This document shows positions 35,036-43,736 of a stretch of DNA of 64,000 nucleotides, piece by piece. The DNA lies in assembly GCA_043807765.1 (NCBI GenBank), contig JAZDFQ010000062.1:1-64000 (forward strand). The letters run 5' to 3'. Position numbers and translations under genes: made by a program. Each line of letters begins with the position of its first letter. Position 1 is the stretch's first letter. Source of the DNA: Stygiobacter sp043807765. Its GTDB lineage: Bacteria > Bacteroidota > Ignavibacteria > Ignavibacteriales > Melioribacteraceae. The notes under the pieces were generated by a model that ran no database searches, was not told the DNA's origin, and saw only the letters and a program-made list of their open reading frames with translations.

Positions 35036-35105
35036 TGATTTGCTAAGTAAATTTCTGTAAAAACAAATCTATACGAGAACTCCTTCTATTTCAACTAAGA
35101 TTTTA

Positions 35106-36329
35106 TTATTCGTAACGAAGCGCTTCTATTGGATCTAAATTTGCCGCTTTTAGTGCCGGATAAACTCCAAAAACTACACCCACAAATGTTGTAACGAACA
35201 ATCCAATCAAAATCCAATCGATTGGAATTACCACTTTTACACCTAAAGCTACTGCAACAATATTACCGCCTATGAGGCCAAGCAAAATTCCAATAAGCCC
35301 GCCAAACCAGCTTAGAGCAACTGCCTCGATAACAAATTGAGCCATAATATTTTGCTTTCTAGCACCTATCGCTTTGCGAATTCCAATTTCTCTAGTCCGC
35401 TCGGTTACACTAACAAGCATAATATTCATTATACCTATACCCGCAGCCAGCAAAGCAATAAAAGCTACAACTCCGGCACCAATTTTAAAGTACTTAGTTA
35501 TATCGTTAAACTGTTCAACAAGCTGCTCATTTGTAATTATTTCAAAATCATTTTCATCACCCGGGGTAACTTTTCTAATCTTACGAAGAGCGCCAATTAC
35601 TTCATCCATTGTTTCTTCAATATGCTCTTTATCCTTGGCCATAACTGTAAAGTTAGCGCTACGCTCAGTACCGAAGGATCTTTGAAAAACGGAAAGGGGC
35701 AGACCAACAAAATTATCTTGAGATTGACCAAAAATGCTTCCTCGTTTTTCGAAGACACCAACAACCTCTGCATTAACATCTTCAATTTTTATTATTTGCC
35801 CTATCGGCGATATTCTCTTAAATAAAATTTCGGCAATATCGCTGCCAATGACTGTTACTTCTCTTGCAACATCGTCATCGGATTTTGACATACTTCTCCC
35901 CTCAGCAATTTTTAAGTCCCGAGCTAAGAAAAAATCATAATTAGCACCGATAACGCTAACGTTTGGATTTGTTTTCTCATTTTTATACTTAATAGTTCTT
36001 CCACCTCTACCAACTGTAATACCAATTGCGGATGGACTAGTTGTAATCTCCCGTAATTTCTGTCCTTCCTTAATTAGAAGATTCTTTCTGTTTCGTCTAT
36101 CTCTGTTATGCGGACCCATTTGAATTGCCGGCCATTTTTGCACTATAAAATTATTAGTGCCTATCGAATTAAACGTATCAACAACACTTTGCTGAATTGC
36201 ACTTATTGCTGTCATAACAATAATGATTGAAAATAAACCAACGGCAATTCCGAGTAGTGTAAGTACAGACCTAAGTTTGCTAGTTCTGATTGAACTAAAT
36301 GCGAGTTTAATACTTTCGAAGATTTGCAT
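35106..36329 (-). CDS. MacB-type ABC permease, B2 (fourth of four)
   Basis: A 407-residue FtsX/MacB-fold permease. TM1 is at about 20-45 (RSVLTLLGIAVGLFSIIIVM), then a MacB periplasmic core domain (45-275), then three C-terminal helices, ending LKAANLDPIEALRYE. The sequence after TM1 (GTNNFIVQKWPAIQMG) groups it with the permease at 37755-38984. The start shares a base with the stop of the permease upstream (TAATG), forming the second coupled pair of the operon. Such permeases use ATP hydrolysis on the cytoplasmic side to drive a periplasmic mechanical motion that expels substrates through MacA/TolC-like partners. Confidence 0.92.
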   Translation of the reverse strand: MQIFESIKLAFSSIRTSKLRSVLTLLGIAVGLFSIIIVMTAISAIQQSVVDTFNSIGTNNFIVQKWPAIQMGPHNRDRRNRKNLLIKEGQKLREITTSPSAIGITVGRGGRTIKYKNEKTNPNVSVIGANYDFFLARDLKIAEGRSMSKSDDDVAREVTVIGSDIAEILFKRISPIGQIIKIEDVNAEVVGVFEKRGSIFGQSQDNFVGLPLSVFQRSFGTERSANFTVMAKDKEHIEETMDEVIGALRKIRKVTPGDENDFEIITNEQLVEQFNDITKYFKIGAGVVAFIALLAAGIGIMNIMLVSVTERTREIGIRKAIGARKQNIMAQFVIEAVALSWFGGLIGILLGLIGGNIVAVALGVKVVIPIDWILIGLFVTTFVGVVFGVYPALKAANLDPIEALRYE

Positions 36330-37564
36330 TATTCATACCTCAATGCGTCTACAGGATCCAACCTTGATGCTTTCCAAGCTGGTAAGAACCCGGAAATAAC
36401 ACCAACAATCGCAGAAATCAGAATCGCCATTACTGCAACTGTCCATGGCAAAGTGGTTGGCAAAAACTGATTTATAATTAAACTTATCGGAAAAGATATT
36501 ATCAATCCAATTACACCACCCAAAACACAAAGCAACGAAGCCTCAACTAAAAACTGCAAAAGAATAGACCAAGTTTTTGCGCCGATAGCTTTACGGATTC
36601 CAATTTCTTTGGTTCTCTCCGTAACTGTTACAAACATTATATTCATAATTCCAATTGCACCAACGAAAAGCGATAAAGCTGTAATTACTATACCGGCTAT
36701 GGCTATAATACCAACTGTTTGGTCATACATTTGCTTAAAAGCTTCTTGTTGATTTATGGCAAAGTCATCATCTTTGCCTGGGGGGACTTTACGTATAACA
36801 CGCATAGCGCCCCTTATTTCTTCTTTTGCATCTTCAAGTTTATCAACATCACCTACTTTAACATTAATTGTAAGTCTACCTCTTTCATCTCCAGCAATTA
36901 TCGTAAAAGCTTTCAACGGCATTATTATCATACCGTCCATACTAAAGGAACCTAAAAAACCGCTACCCTGCTTAGTCATTATACCTATTACTTTGAATGG
37001 AATGCCGTTAAGTTTTACATCTTTATTGATTGGACTTTCGAATGGGAAAAGCTCATCTACTATATCTTGGCCAATCATACATACTTTTCTTCCGGCTTTA
37101 ACATCTATCTCATTCATAAATCTACCCTGTTCCAGCTCTATAGTAGATGTACGCTGGTATTGCTCGGTTGTTCCGTAAACCACTGAAGATGTAACAGACT
37201 TCCCATTATATTTCACATTCAGTCCAAAGGTAGAAATTGTAGGGGCAATTGCATCGTAAGTCTTAATCATTGTCTGCAATTTTTCATATTGTTCAAGAGT
37301 AATATTTTTTCTGTTACGATAAAGACTCCAATTTCCCCTTGCCATCCATGGACTTTTACTTACATAAAGGACATCGCTGCCAAGTGAAGAAATTGAAGAG
37401 AGGAAGGCCTCGCGTAAACCAATAATCGCGGTAGACATTGTAGTAACAGCAACAATACCAATGATAATACCTAGAGTGGTTAGAATAGATCTCATCTTAT
37501 TTGCTCTAATCGATCTTAATGCGATCGCCAGAACTTCCCCAAACTCAATAAAGAAATACTTCAT
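36329..37564 (-). CDS. MacB-type ABC permease, A2 (third of four)
   Basis: A 411-residue permease with the same fold: TM1 RSILTTLGIIIGIVAVTTMS, periplasmic core, and a TM2-TM4 block with GIMNIMFVTVTERTKEIGIR (the coupling segment before TM2), ending WKASRLDPVDALRYE. The periplasmic signature SLGSDVLYVSKSPW groups it with the permease at 38981-40219, not with its neighbour, so the four genes are ordered A1-B1-A2-B2. The upstream gap to B1 (190 bp) contains a 121-bp MITE-like element. Confidence 0.92.
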   Translation of the reverse strand: MKYFFIEFGEVLAIALRSIRANKMRSILTTLGIIIGIVAVTTMSTAIIGLREAFLSSISSLGSDVLYVSKSPWMARGNWSLYRNRKNITLEQYEKLQTMIKTYDAIAPTISTFGLNVKYNGKSVTSSVVYGTTEQYQRTSTIELEQGRFMNEIDVKAGRKVCMIGQDIVDELFPFESPINKDVKLNGIPFKVIGIMTKQGSGFLGSFSMDGMIIMPLKAFTIIAGDERGRLTINVKVGDVDKLEDAKEEIRGAMRVIRKVPPGKDDDFAINQQEAFKQMYDQTVGIIAIAGIVITALSLFVGAIGIMNIMFVTVTERTKEIGIRKAIGAKTWSILLQFLVEASLLCVLGGVIGLIISFPISLIINQFLPTTLPWTVAVMAILISAIVGVISGFLPAWKASRLDPVDALRYE

Positions 37565-37621
37565 TATTTGACTTGTATTTTTTCTTTTGCAATATAGTTA
37601 AGCATCATTTAAAACGAAAAG

Positions 37622-37742
37622 GAGGTTGTCTCAAAAAGCCATTTTCTGAGTCACACTGAGCGGAGTCGAAGTGTGAATTAAGCGAAAATTTCCATTTCTC
37701 GACTTCGCTCGAAATGACTTTTTCACCTTTTGAGACAACCTC
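37622..37742. repeat. MITE-like element (family B) inside the MacB operon
   Basis: Perfect 15-bp terminal inverted repeats GAGGTTGTCTCAAAA and TTTTGAGACAACCTC bound a 121-bp element without an ORF. The interior has TCACACTGAGCGGAGTCGAAG and TTCTCGACTTCGCTCGAAAT, common hairpin phrases. The same terminal core is at 10684-10839. It sits between B1 and A2 permease genes and ends 12 bp from the stop of B1. Confidence 0.75.
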
Positions 37743-37754
37743 GTAAACTATTTT

Positions 37755-38984
37755 TTATTCGTACCGGAGCGCTTCTATCGGATCGAGATTAGAAGCTTTA
37801 TATGCCGGATAAGTACCGAACGTAACACCAATAACAACACATAGAACAACTCCAATCATTACCCAATCTACCGGAATTACTGCATCAGCGCTTAGGAACG
37901 AGCCGGCAAGATTGCCTACCACAATGCCGAGAAAGATTCCCACCAACCCTCCTAATAAACTTAATACAACTGCTTCGCTCAAGAATTGGAAAAGAATATT
38001 TATCCTTCTGGCACCAATCGCTTTGCGGATTCCAATTTCTCTTGTTCGTTCTGTAACAGACACAAGCATAATATTCATGATGCCAACACCGGCAGCAAGC
38101 AAGGCAATACCGGCAACAACGAGAGAGCCTATTCTTACTCCACTTGTAATGTCGTTAATCTGAGAAAGTACACTTTCGTTTGAGAATAAATCAAAATTGT
38201 TTGGCTCACCGGCTTTTACTTTTCTAATTGTTCTAAAGTAGCCTTCCGATAGCTCCATTAAGTCCGTATACGATGCATCTTCAAATCCCATTACTGTAAT
38301 ATTAATACTGCGGAATCTTTTGCCATAGATTGATTGAAACGTAGTAATAGGCATTATAGCAAAATTATCTCTGCTCTGACCAAAAAACTCGCCTTGAGAT
38401 TCCAGTACACCAATTACTTTCAGTTTCTTTCCATCAACATTTACATACTGATCGATTGCGCTAATATTGGGAAATAGTTTTTTGGAAATATCCGGCCCGA
38501 GTACAATAAAGCTTTGATAGCTTTGAACATCTCTATCGCTAATTCCTCTTCCTTCTTCAACAACCCATTTGTTATTCGGGAATGCTTCCGGCGTAACTCC
38601 GCTAACTTGAATATTTGGATTAGTTTCGCGACCGCCGGCTTTGATCTGAATTCCGAAATTCCACTGTTCAGCACCAATGTATCTAGCTTCAGTAAGCTTT
38701 TCTTTTAGCTGGAAATATTCTTCAAGTGTAATATCAGGACGATTTCTGAAACGAGCGCGGTCATTACCACCTTCGTTTACAGCCGGCCATTTTTGAATTT
38801 GAAATGTATTCTGACCCAATTGCGAAACACCCTTCTCGATGCTGGTTTGCAACATTTCAATCACTGTGCTTATTACTATGATCGAAAATATTCCAACAAC
38901 AATTCCGAGTATTGTTAAAATGGATCGTAATTTATTTGCGCGTAGTGAAGAAAGCGCAACCAAAATAACTTCTGCAATTCTCAT
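37755..38984 (-). CDS. MacB-type ABC permease, B1 (second of four)
   Basis: A 409-residue permease: TM1 LRSILTILGIVVGIFSIIVI, periplasmic core domain with GQNTFQIQKWPAVNEGGND, coupling segment IMNIMLVSVTERTREIGIRK, three C-terminal helices, and the end YKASNLDPIEALRYE. Its start overlaps the A1 stop by 4 bp (ATGA). It is the paralogue of the last permease (B2), with which it shares the xQKWPA motif. Downstream is the MITE-like element, so its stop lies 12 bp from an insertion. Confidence 0.92.
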   Translation of the reverse strand: MRIAEVILVALSSLRANKLRSILTILGIVVGIFSIIVISTVIEMLQTSIEKGVSQLGQNTFQIQKWPAVNEGGNDRARFRNRPDITLEEYFQLKEKLTEARYIGAEQWNFGIQIKAGGRETNPNIQVSGVTPEAFPNNKWVVEEGRGISDRDVQSYQSFIVLGPDISKKLFPNISAIDQYVNVDGKKLKVIGVLESQGEFFGQSRDNFAIMPITTFQSIYGKRFRSINITVMGFEDASYTDLMELSEGYFRTIRKVKAGEPNNFDLFSNESVLSQINDITSGVRIGSLVVAGIALLAAGVGIMNIMLVSVTERTREIGIRKAIGARRINILFQFLSEAVVLSLLGGLVGIFLGIVVGNLAGSFLSADAVIPVDWVMIGVVLCVVIGVTFGTYPAYKASNLDPIEALRYE

Positions 38985-40219
38985 TCGTACCTCAATGCTT
39001 CTACCGGATCTAATTTTGCGGCTGTGTAGGCCGGCGCAAATCCGGAAAGAACTCCGGTTAAAATTGAAATTACTATCGCTAAAACAACAGCATCAACTTG
39101 AACTGATGTGGGGAGAAATTGATTTACAATCAAACTTAGAATTGTAGCAATACCCAATCCAACCAGTCCGCCAAAAAGGCATATTACAGCAGACTCGGTA
39201 ATGAACTGACCAAGAATTGATCTTCTCTTGGCGCCGATTGCTTTACGAATTCCGATTTCTTTTGTTCTCTCTTTTACAGAAACGAACATGATATTCATAA
39301 TTCCGATGGCGCCTACAAACAAAGAAAGCCCGGTAATGAACAATCCGGCAATTTGAATAACGCCAACTGTTTCGTTGATTGTATTCAACAATCCCTCTTG
39401 TTGATTAACAGAGAAATCATTTTCTTCGTTATAGGCTAAACCGCGAACACGTCTCATCAAGCCAATTGCTTCTTCTTTAGTGGCTTCGACCATTTGACTG
39501 TTCTTTGCACGTACATTAATTGTTACGCTTCTAAAGCTTTCGCCTTGAAAGTATTTAAAAATATTCTGGATTGGCATAAACACTTGTTTATCCGGGTTGA
39601 AGTTTCCCATAACCCAGCTTCCCTGCTCTTCAAGAACGCCAACTACTCTAAACTTATGCCCTTTTACACGAACTTCTTGTTCCAGCGCATAACCTTGCGG
39701 AAAAAGAGTTTTAGCAATCTCGCTACCCAGTACAATTACGTTTCTGCCACCGTTGCTTTCAAGTTCGTTGAAGAATCTTCCTTCGCTGAAAGACAAATTT
39801 GTAGTCTTTATGTAATCTTCATTTGTACCTTGAATCATTACCTGATCTACAGCTTTATCTTTATTCTTAATCGCTTGAAAGCTCCAGACGGTAGGTGCGG
39901 TTGCCATCGGAAGTTTAGCTAATTCCTTATACTTCTCATAGTCTTGTAAATCCAGATTCTTTCTATTTCGAAGTTCCCACCAAGGAATATCGTTATTAAA
40001 CCACTCCCATTTATCGATATAAAGATTGTCCGAACCAAGAGATGCAACACCAGTCTGAAACGCATTATCAATCCCCTTAATTGCCGTAGACATGAGAACT
40101 ACCGAAGTAACACCAATAACAATACCCAATGTGGTTAGGATTGAACGAATTTTGTTTGCGCGTATTGCTTGCAAAGAAATCAACAATCCTTCTCTCAATT
40201 CAAATAATATATCTTTCAT
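38981..40219 (-). CDS. MacB-type ABC permease, A1 (first of four)
   Basis: A 412-residue permease: TM1 RSILTTLGIVIGVTSVVLMS, periplasmic core with GSDNLYIDKWEWFNNDIPWW, coupling segment IMNIMFVSVKERTKEIGIRK, end YTAAKLDPVEALRYE. It starts 7 bp after the ATPase stop codon with GAGG upstream of the ATG, and overlaps B1 by 4 bp. With B1 it would make a heterodimer served by the single upstream ATPase. Confidence 0.92.
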   Translation of the reverse strand: MKDILFELREGLLISLQAIRANKIRSILTTLGIVIGVTSVVLMSTAIKGIDNAFQTGVASLGSDNLYIDKWEWFNNDIPWWELRNRKNLDLQDYEKYKELAKLPMATAPTVWSFQAIKNKDKAVDQVMIQGTNEDYIKTTNLSFSEGRFFNELESNGGRNVIVLGSEIAKTLFPQGYALEQEVRVKGHKFRVVGVLEEQGSWVMGNFNPDKQVFMPIQNIFKYFQGESFRSVTINVRAKNSQMVEATKEEAIGLMRRVRGLAYNEENDFSVNQQEGLLNTINETVGVIQIAGLFITGLSLFVGAIGIMNIMFVSVKERTKEIGIRKAIGAKRRSILGQFITESAVICLFGGLVGLGIATILSLIVNQFLPTSVQVDAVVLAIVISILTGVLSGFAPAYTAAKLDPVEALRYE

Positions 40220-40226
40220 ATCAACC

Positions 40227-40949
40227 TCAAATTTTTGATTCGCCGTTTTTCTTTGGAATAAATCTTTCCTTCACATGTTCATCTTTTTCTATCAAACCGT
40301 CTCTAATTCTTAAAATACGCTCAGCATGTTCGGCAATGTACTCTTCGTGTGTAACCAGAATAATTGTGTTGCCCTGTTCATAAATTTCGTTGAACAAAGC
40401 CATAATGTCTTCGCCGGTTTTTGTATCAAGATTTCCGGTTGGCTCATCAGCCAAAATAATGGACGGTCTGGTTACAAGCGCTCTCGCAATTGCAACACGC
40501 TGACGCTGTCCGCCGGAAAGTTCGTTTGGTCTGTGGTGCATTCTATCGGCTAAACCTACGTGCGCTAAAGATTCCTTAGCTCTCTCTTTTCTTTCGGCAG
40601 ATGGAATCCCCGCATAAATTAAAGGAAGTTCAACGTTATGAAGCGCGTCCGATCTTGGAAGCAAGTTGAAGGTTTGGAATACGAAACCAATCTCTTTATT
40701 TCTAACTTTTGCTAATTCATTATCATTCATCTGACTAACATTAACATCGTTGAAATTATAGATTCCTTTTGTTGGCGTATCCAAGCATCCAAGAATATTC
40801 ATCAAAGTTGATTTACCGGAACCCGATGGCCCCATGATGGCGACGTACTCGCCTTTATCAATCTTTAACGAAACATCAGCAAGCGCATGAACTTCTTCCG
40901 TACCTACTTGATAGATTTTTGCTATATGTTCTATGGTTATGATGTTCAT
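40227..40949 (-). CDS. MacB/LolD-type ABC ATPase
   Basis: A 240-residue ATPase: Walker A GPSGSGKSTLMNILGC, Q-loop FVFQTFNLLP, signature ELSGGQRQRVAIARAL, Walker B IILADEPTGNLD, H-loop VTHEEYIAEHAERI. It is the stand-alone ATPase type (MacB/LolD/FtsE family). It is the only ATPase for the four permeases downstream. It lies between the membrane-fusion protein gene (44 bp upstream) and permease A1 (7 bp). Confidence 0.95.
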   Translation of the reverse strand: MNIITIEHIAKIYQVGTEEVHALADVSLKIDKGEYVAIMGPSGSGKSTLMNILGCLDTPTKGIYNFNDVNVSQMNDNELAKVRNKEIGFVFQTFNLLPRSDALHNVELPLIYAGIPSAERKERAKESLAHVGLADRMHHRPNELSGGQRQRVAIARALVTRPSIILADEPTGNLDTKTGEDIMALFNEIYEQGNTIILVTHEEYIAEHAERILRIRDGLIEKDEHVKERFIPKKNGESKI

Positions 40950-40993
40950 TTTTTTATTCTCGATTTTGTTAATAATCCCGTAATACGGGGAAA

Positions 40994-42277
40994 TTATTTT
41001 TTCTCTGTTTCGCCTTTACGCTTGGATTGCATAGAAATCTTTGCGCCATCTTCCAATTCTTTTGAGATAGCTCTATAAGGTCCGCTAATTACTTCTTCGT
41101 TACCGGTTAAGCCGCTTAGAATTTCGATGTTAGTATCGTCGCTAATTCCGGTCTTTACTTCAACCATCTTTGCTTTGCCGTCTTTGCTAACAAATACAAC
41201 TTCCTTTGCCTTATTAGCTTTTCCGGTTTTAGGTTTAGCAGCTTGAGCATCGCCTTCTTCGCCTTCACCTTCCTTCATCATTGGTTTATCCATTCTTGCA
41301 GTAACACTTTGAATAGGAACTGCGAATACATTTGCCTTGGTTTCAGTTTTTACATCAGCGTCGCAAGACATTCCGGGGCGTAATTGCTTGTCCGGATCTT
41401 CGATCAATACTCTAACTTCAAAGTTTACAACTTCATCTTGAGTTCCTAAACCTTTGGAAACTGCACTGTTTCCAATCTGTGTAACTTTACCTTTGAATTC
41501 TTTATCGCCGAAAGCATCAACTTTTACAGTAGCATCATCACCAACAGAAACAAGCACTACATCGTTTTCATCAACATCAACGCGGGCTTCCATTTTGCTT
41601 AAATCAGCTACTGTTAGTATTTCTGTTCCCGGACTGAAGTTACTTCCAAGAACACGTTGAGCTAACTCAACACTTAATTTGCTGATTGTTCCGTTCATAG
41701 GAGCATAAACAAAAGTTTTATTTAATGTTTCGTTAGATTCTTTTAATGCTGCTTCGGATTGTACCACAAATGATTTCTGTGATTCGTAGCTTCCAAGGGT
41801 CTGCAAGTAAGCAGATTTTGAAGCTTCAATTTCGGAATCACTGGCAAGTTTCTTTTGGAATAAACCTTGAACGCGTTTGTAATCCGCTTCAACTTTATCC
41901 AACTGAGCTTTTGTAGAACTTAAAGAAGCTTTAGCTTGCTCTAATCTTGCAGCTGTGTTGTTACGCTGAGCTTCGTAGATATCCGGTTTGATTCTGACAA
42001 GAAGCTGACCTTTTTTAACAACGTCTCCTTCTTTAACACCTAAATAGACTATTTCGCCGGTTGCTTCTGCGCTAATCATAACCTGGTAAACTGGGTTAAT
42101 TTTACCGGTTGCAGATACAACTTGCGTAATAGTTTTCTTCACAACTTTTTCAGTCTGAACAGATACGATGTTTTCTTTATCTCCGCCTAAGACAACCAAG
42201 AGAATCAGAATAACAATCAACAGACCCAATCCGCCGAAAATGAAGAGTTTCTTTTTTGATTTTTTCCCGTTAGCCAT
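40994..42277 (-). CDS. MacA-like periplasmic adaptor (membrane-fusion protein)
   Basis: A 427-residue adaptor anchored by one N-terminal transmembrane segment (about 9-29, KLFIFGGLGLLIVILILLVV). A lipoyl/barrel-sandwich half (AEATGEIVYLGVKEGDVVKK then GQLLVRIKPD), a long alpha-hairpin (about 105-195, RVQGLFQKKLASDSEIEASK), the second lipoyl half with YAPMNGTISKLSVELAQRVL, a beta-barrel, and a membrane-proximal domain follow. A Gly/Glu-rich insertion (MMKEGEGEEGDAQAAKPKTG) is present near 330-350. It bridges the MacB-type permeases to the TolC-like exit duct. AAGGAG lies 8 nt upstream of the ATG. Confidence 0.94.
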   Translation of the reverse strand: MANGKKSKKKLFIFGGLGLLIVILILLVVLGGDKENIVSVQTEKVVKKTITQVVSATGKINPVYQVMISAEATGEIVYLGVKEGDVVKKGQLLVRIKPDIYEAQRNNTAARLEQAKASLSSTKAQLDKVEADYKRVQGLFQKKLASDSEIEASKSAYLQTLGSYESQKSFVVQSEAALKESNETLNKTFVYAPMNGTISKLSVELAQRVLGSNFSPGTEILTVADLSKMEARVDVDENDVVLVSVGDDATVKVDAFGDKEFKGKVTQIGNSAVSKGLGTQDEVVNFEVRVLIEDPDKQLRPGMSCDADVKTETKANVFAVPIQSVTARMDKPMMKEGEGEEGDAQAAKPKTGKANKAKEVVFVSKDGKAKMVEVKTGISDDTNIEILSGLTGNEEVISGPYRAISKELEDGAKISMQSKRKGETEKK

Positions 42278-42304
42278 TTCGTTTACTCCTTGATGTAATA
42301 TTTT

Positions 42305-43651
42305 TTATTCGAATTTTGAGAAGTCTAATCTACCGATAGCGTTGTTCAGCTTATCATACTGACGGTAGAAATCGAAAACAGTATTAATTTTATTTCTGAG
42401 CGCATCAATATAATCTCTGTTGGCCTGTAGTACTTCGAGAATTGTAGCAGAACCAAGATTATATCTTTCTTGATTAATCTTTCTGTTCTCTTCTGCAGCT
42501 GTTACATTTTTAAGTGCAACTTCCAAACTTTTCTTTGCCGCAACTAAATCGTTATGACCTTGTTTTACTTCAATTTTTATTTGTCTTTCTAGAGCCAACA
42601 AATCTTCCTTTGCATTCATTGTGCTGATTTCTGCTTGAGTCATTGCAGTCTCGGTTGCAAAACGTGAGAATATCGGTATACTAAGACTTAAGCCAACACT
42701 AAGAGATTTTCTGTCGAATAACTTGTCTAATGAGATTGCGCCCGTTCCATAATTATAATTTGCTGAAAGTGAAGGCAACACTCCGGATCTTGCAATAGTT
42801 TCGCCGCTCATTGCAGAATTGACTTCTAATTGCTGACTCTTGAAATCGAAACGTTTGTCTAAAGCAACTTTCACCATCGTCTGGATGTCGTCAAAATTCT
42901 TTAGATAAGAATTAGTATCAATTATACGATCGGACGCGAAAGGACTAACTAAAGTGTATTCTTCCATTACATTTAGAGCTAAATAGCTTAACAAACCATT
43001 CTTTGCCTGATCATAAGAATTTTGTGCTTGTATCAAAGCTAATTCAGCATTTCCCAATTGCACTTGAGCAGCGTAAACATCGGCAACTGCTACTGAACCA
43101 AGCTTATTTCTTTCGTTTACACTTTCATAAAATTTTTGAAAATACTTTACATTTTCTTCGCGAACACGCATCAAATCTTCAGCATTCAAAACGACGTAAT
43201 AGAAATCTGTAGTCTGATAAACAATTGTCTGTTTTAGCTTAGAGATATTGTATTCGGAAGCTTGCAGATTATCTTTTCTTTGACTGATTGTAGCGTAATT
43301 TGCCAAGCCATCAAATAAAGTTACGCCGCCGCCAATTCCGGCACTATAACTTCTATTTTCAACTGTAGAAGCCGGAACATCTACTAATTCACCAAGGAAG
43401 TTTCTTTGGCTGCTGCCGGCATCTTCAATTCTCTGCCAATTAAAACTAGCAGAAGCACCTAAACTCGGCAATAAATCTCCATATGCGCTTTTTAATTGAG
43501 CTTTTGCACCATCTAAACTATTCTTCAATTTGATCAAATTTGGATTTTTCTGTAAAGCCATTCTTACTGCTTCATCAAGCGTCAATTGCTTTTGAGCAAA
43601 TGTTGGCATCGTTAGCAAGAGTGCCGCCAAAATCACTAAGTACTTCTTCAT
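42305..43651 (-). CDS. TolC-family outer-membrane efflux protein
   Basis: A 448-residue protein with a signal peptide (MKKYLVILAALLLTMPTFAQ). Two OEP repeats: the first begins LTLDEAVRMALQKNPNLIKL, the second near FKSQQLEVNSAMSGETIARS, with coiled coils of the periplasmic tunnel (NNAIGRLDFS at the C-terminus). It is the first gene of the export operon (TolC, adaptor, ATPase, four permeases). AAAAGGAG lies upstream of the ATG, and 86 bp separate it from the CCA-transferase gene, where the operon promoter should be. Confidence 0.94.
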   Translation of the reverse strand: MKKYLVILAALLLTMPTFAQKQLTLDEAVRMALQKNPNLIKLKNSLDGAKAQLKSAYGDLLPSLGASASFNWQRIEDAGSSQRNFLGELVDVPASTVENRSYSAGIGGGVTLFDGLANYATISQRKDNLQASEYNISKLKQTIVYQTTDFYYVVLNAEDLMRVREENVKYFQKFYESVNERNKLGSVAVADVYAAQVQLGNAELALIQAQNSYDQAKNGLLSYLALNVMEEYTLVSPFASDRIIDTNSYLKNFDDIQTMVKVALDKRFDFKSQQLEVNSAMSGETIARSGVLPSLSANYNYGTGAISLDKLFDRKSLSVGLSLSIPIFSRFATETAMTQAEISTMNAKEDLLALERQIKIEVKQGHNDLVAAKKSLEVALKNVTAAEENRKINQERYNLGSATILEVLQANRDYIDALRNKINTVFDFYRQYDKLNNAIGRLDFSKFE

Positions 43652-43736
43652 GTAAATTCTCCTTTTGAGAACATTTTTTTGATTTACTGATATTTAAGAC
43701 GATTTATAGTTTATAAAAGTTACAGACAAATCAATT

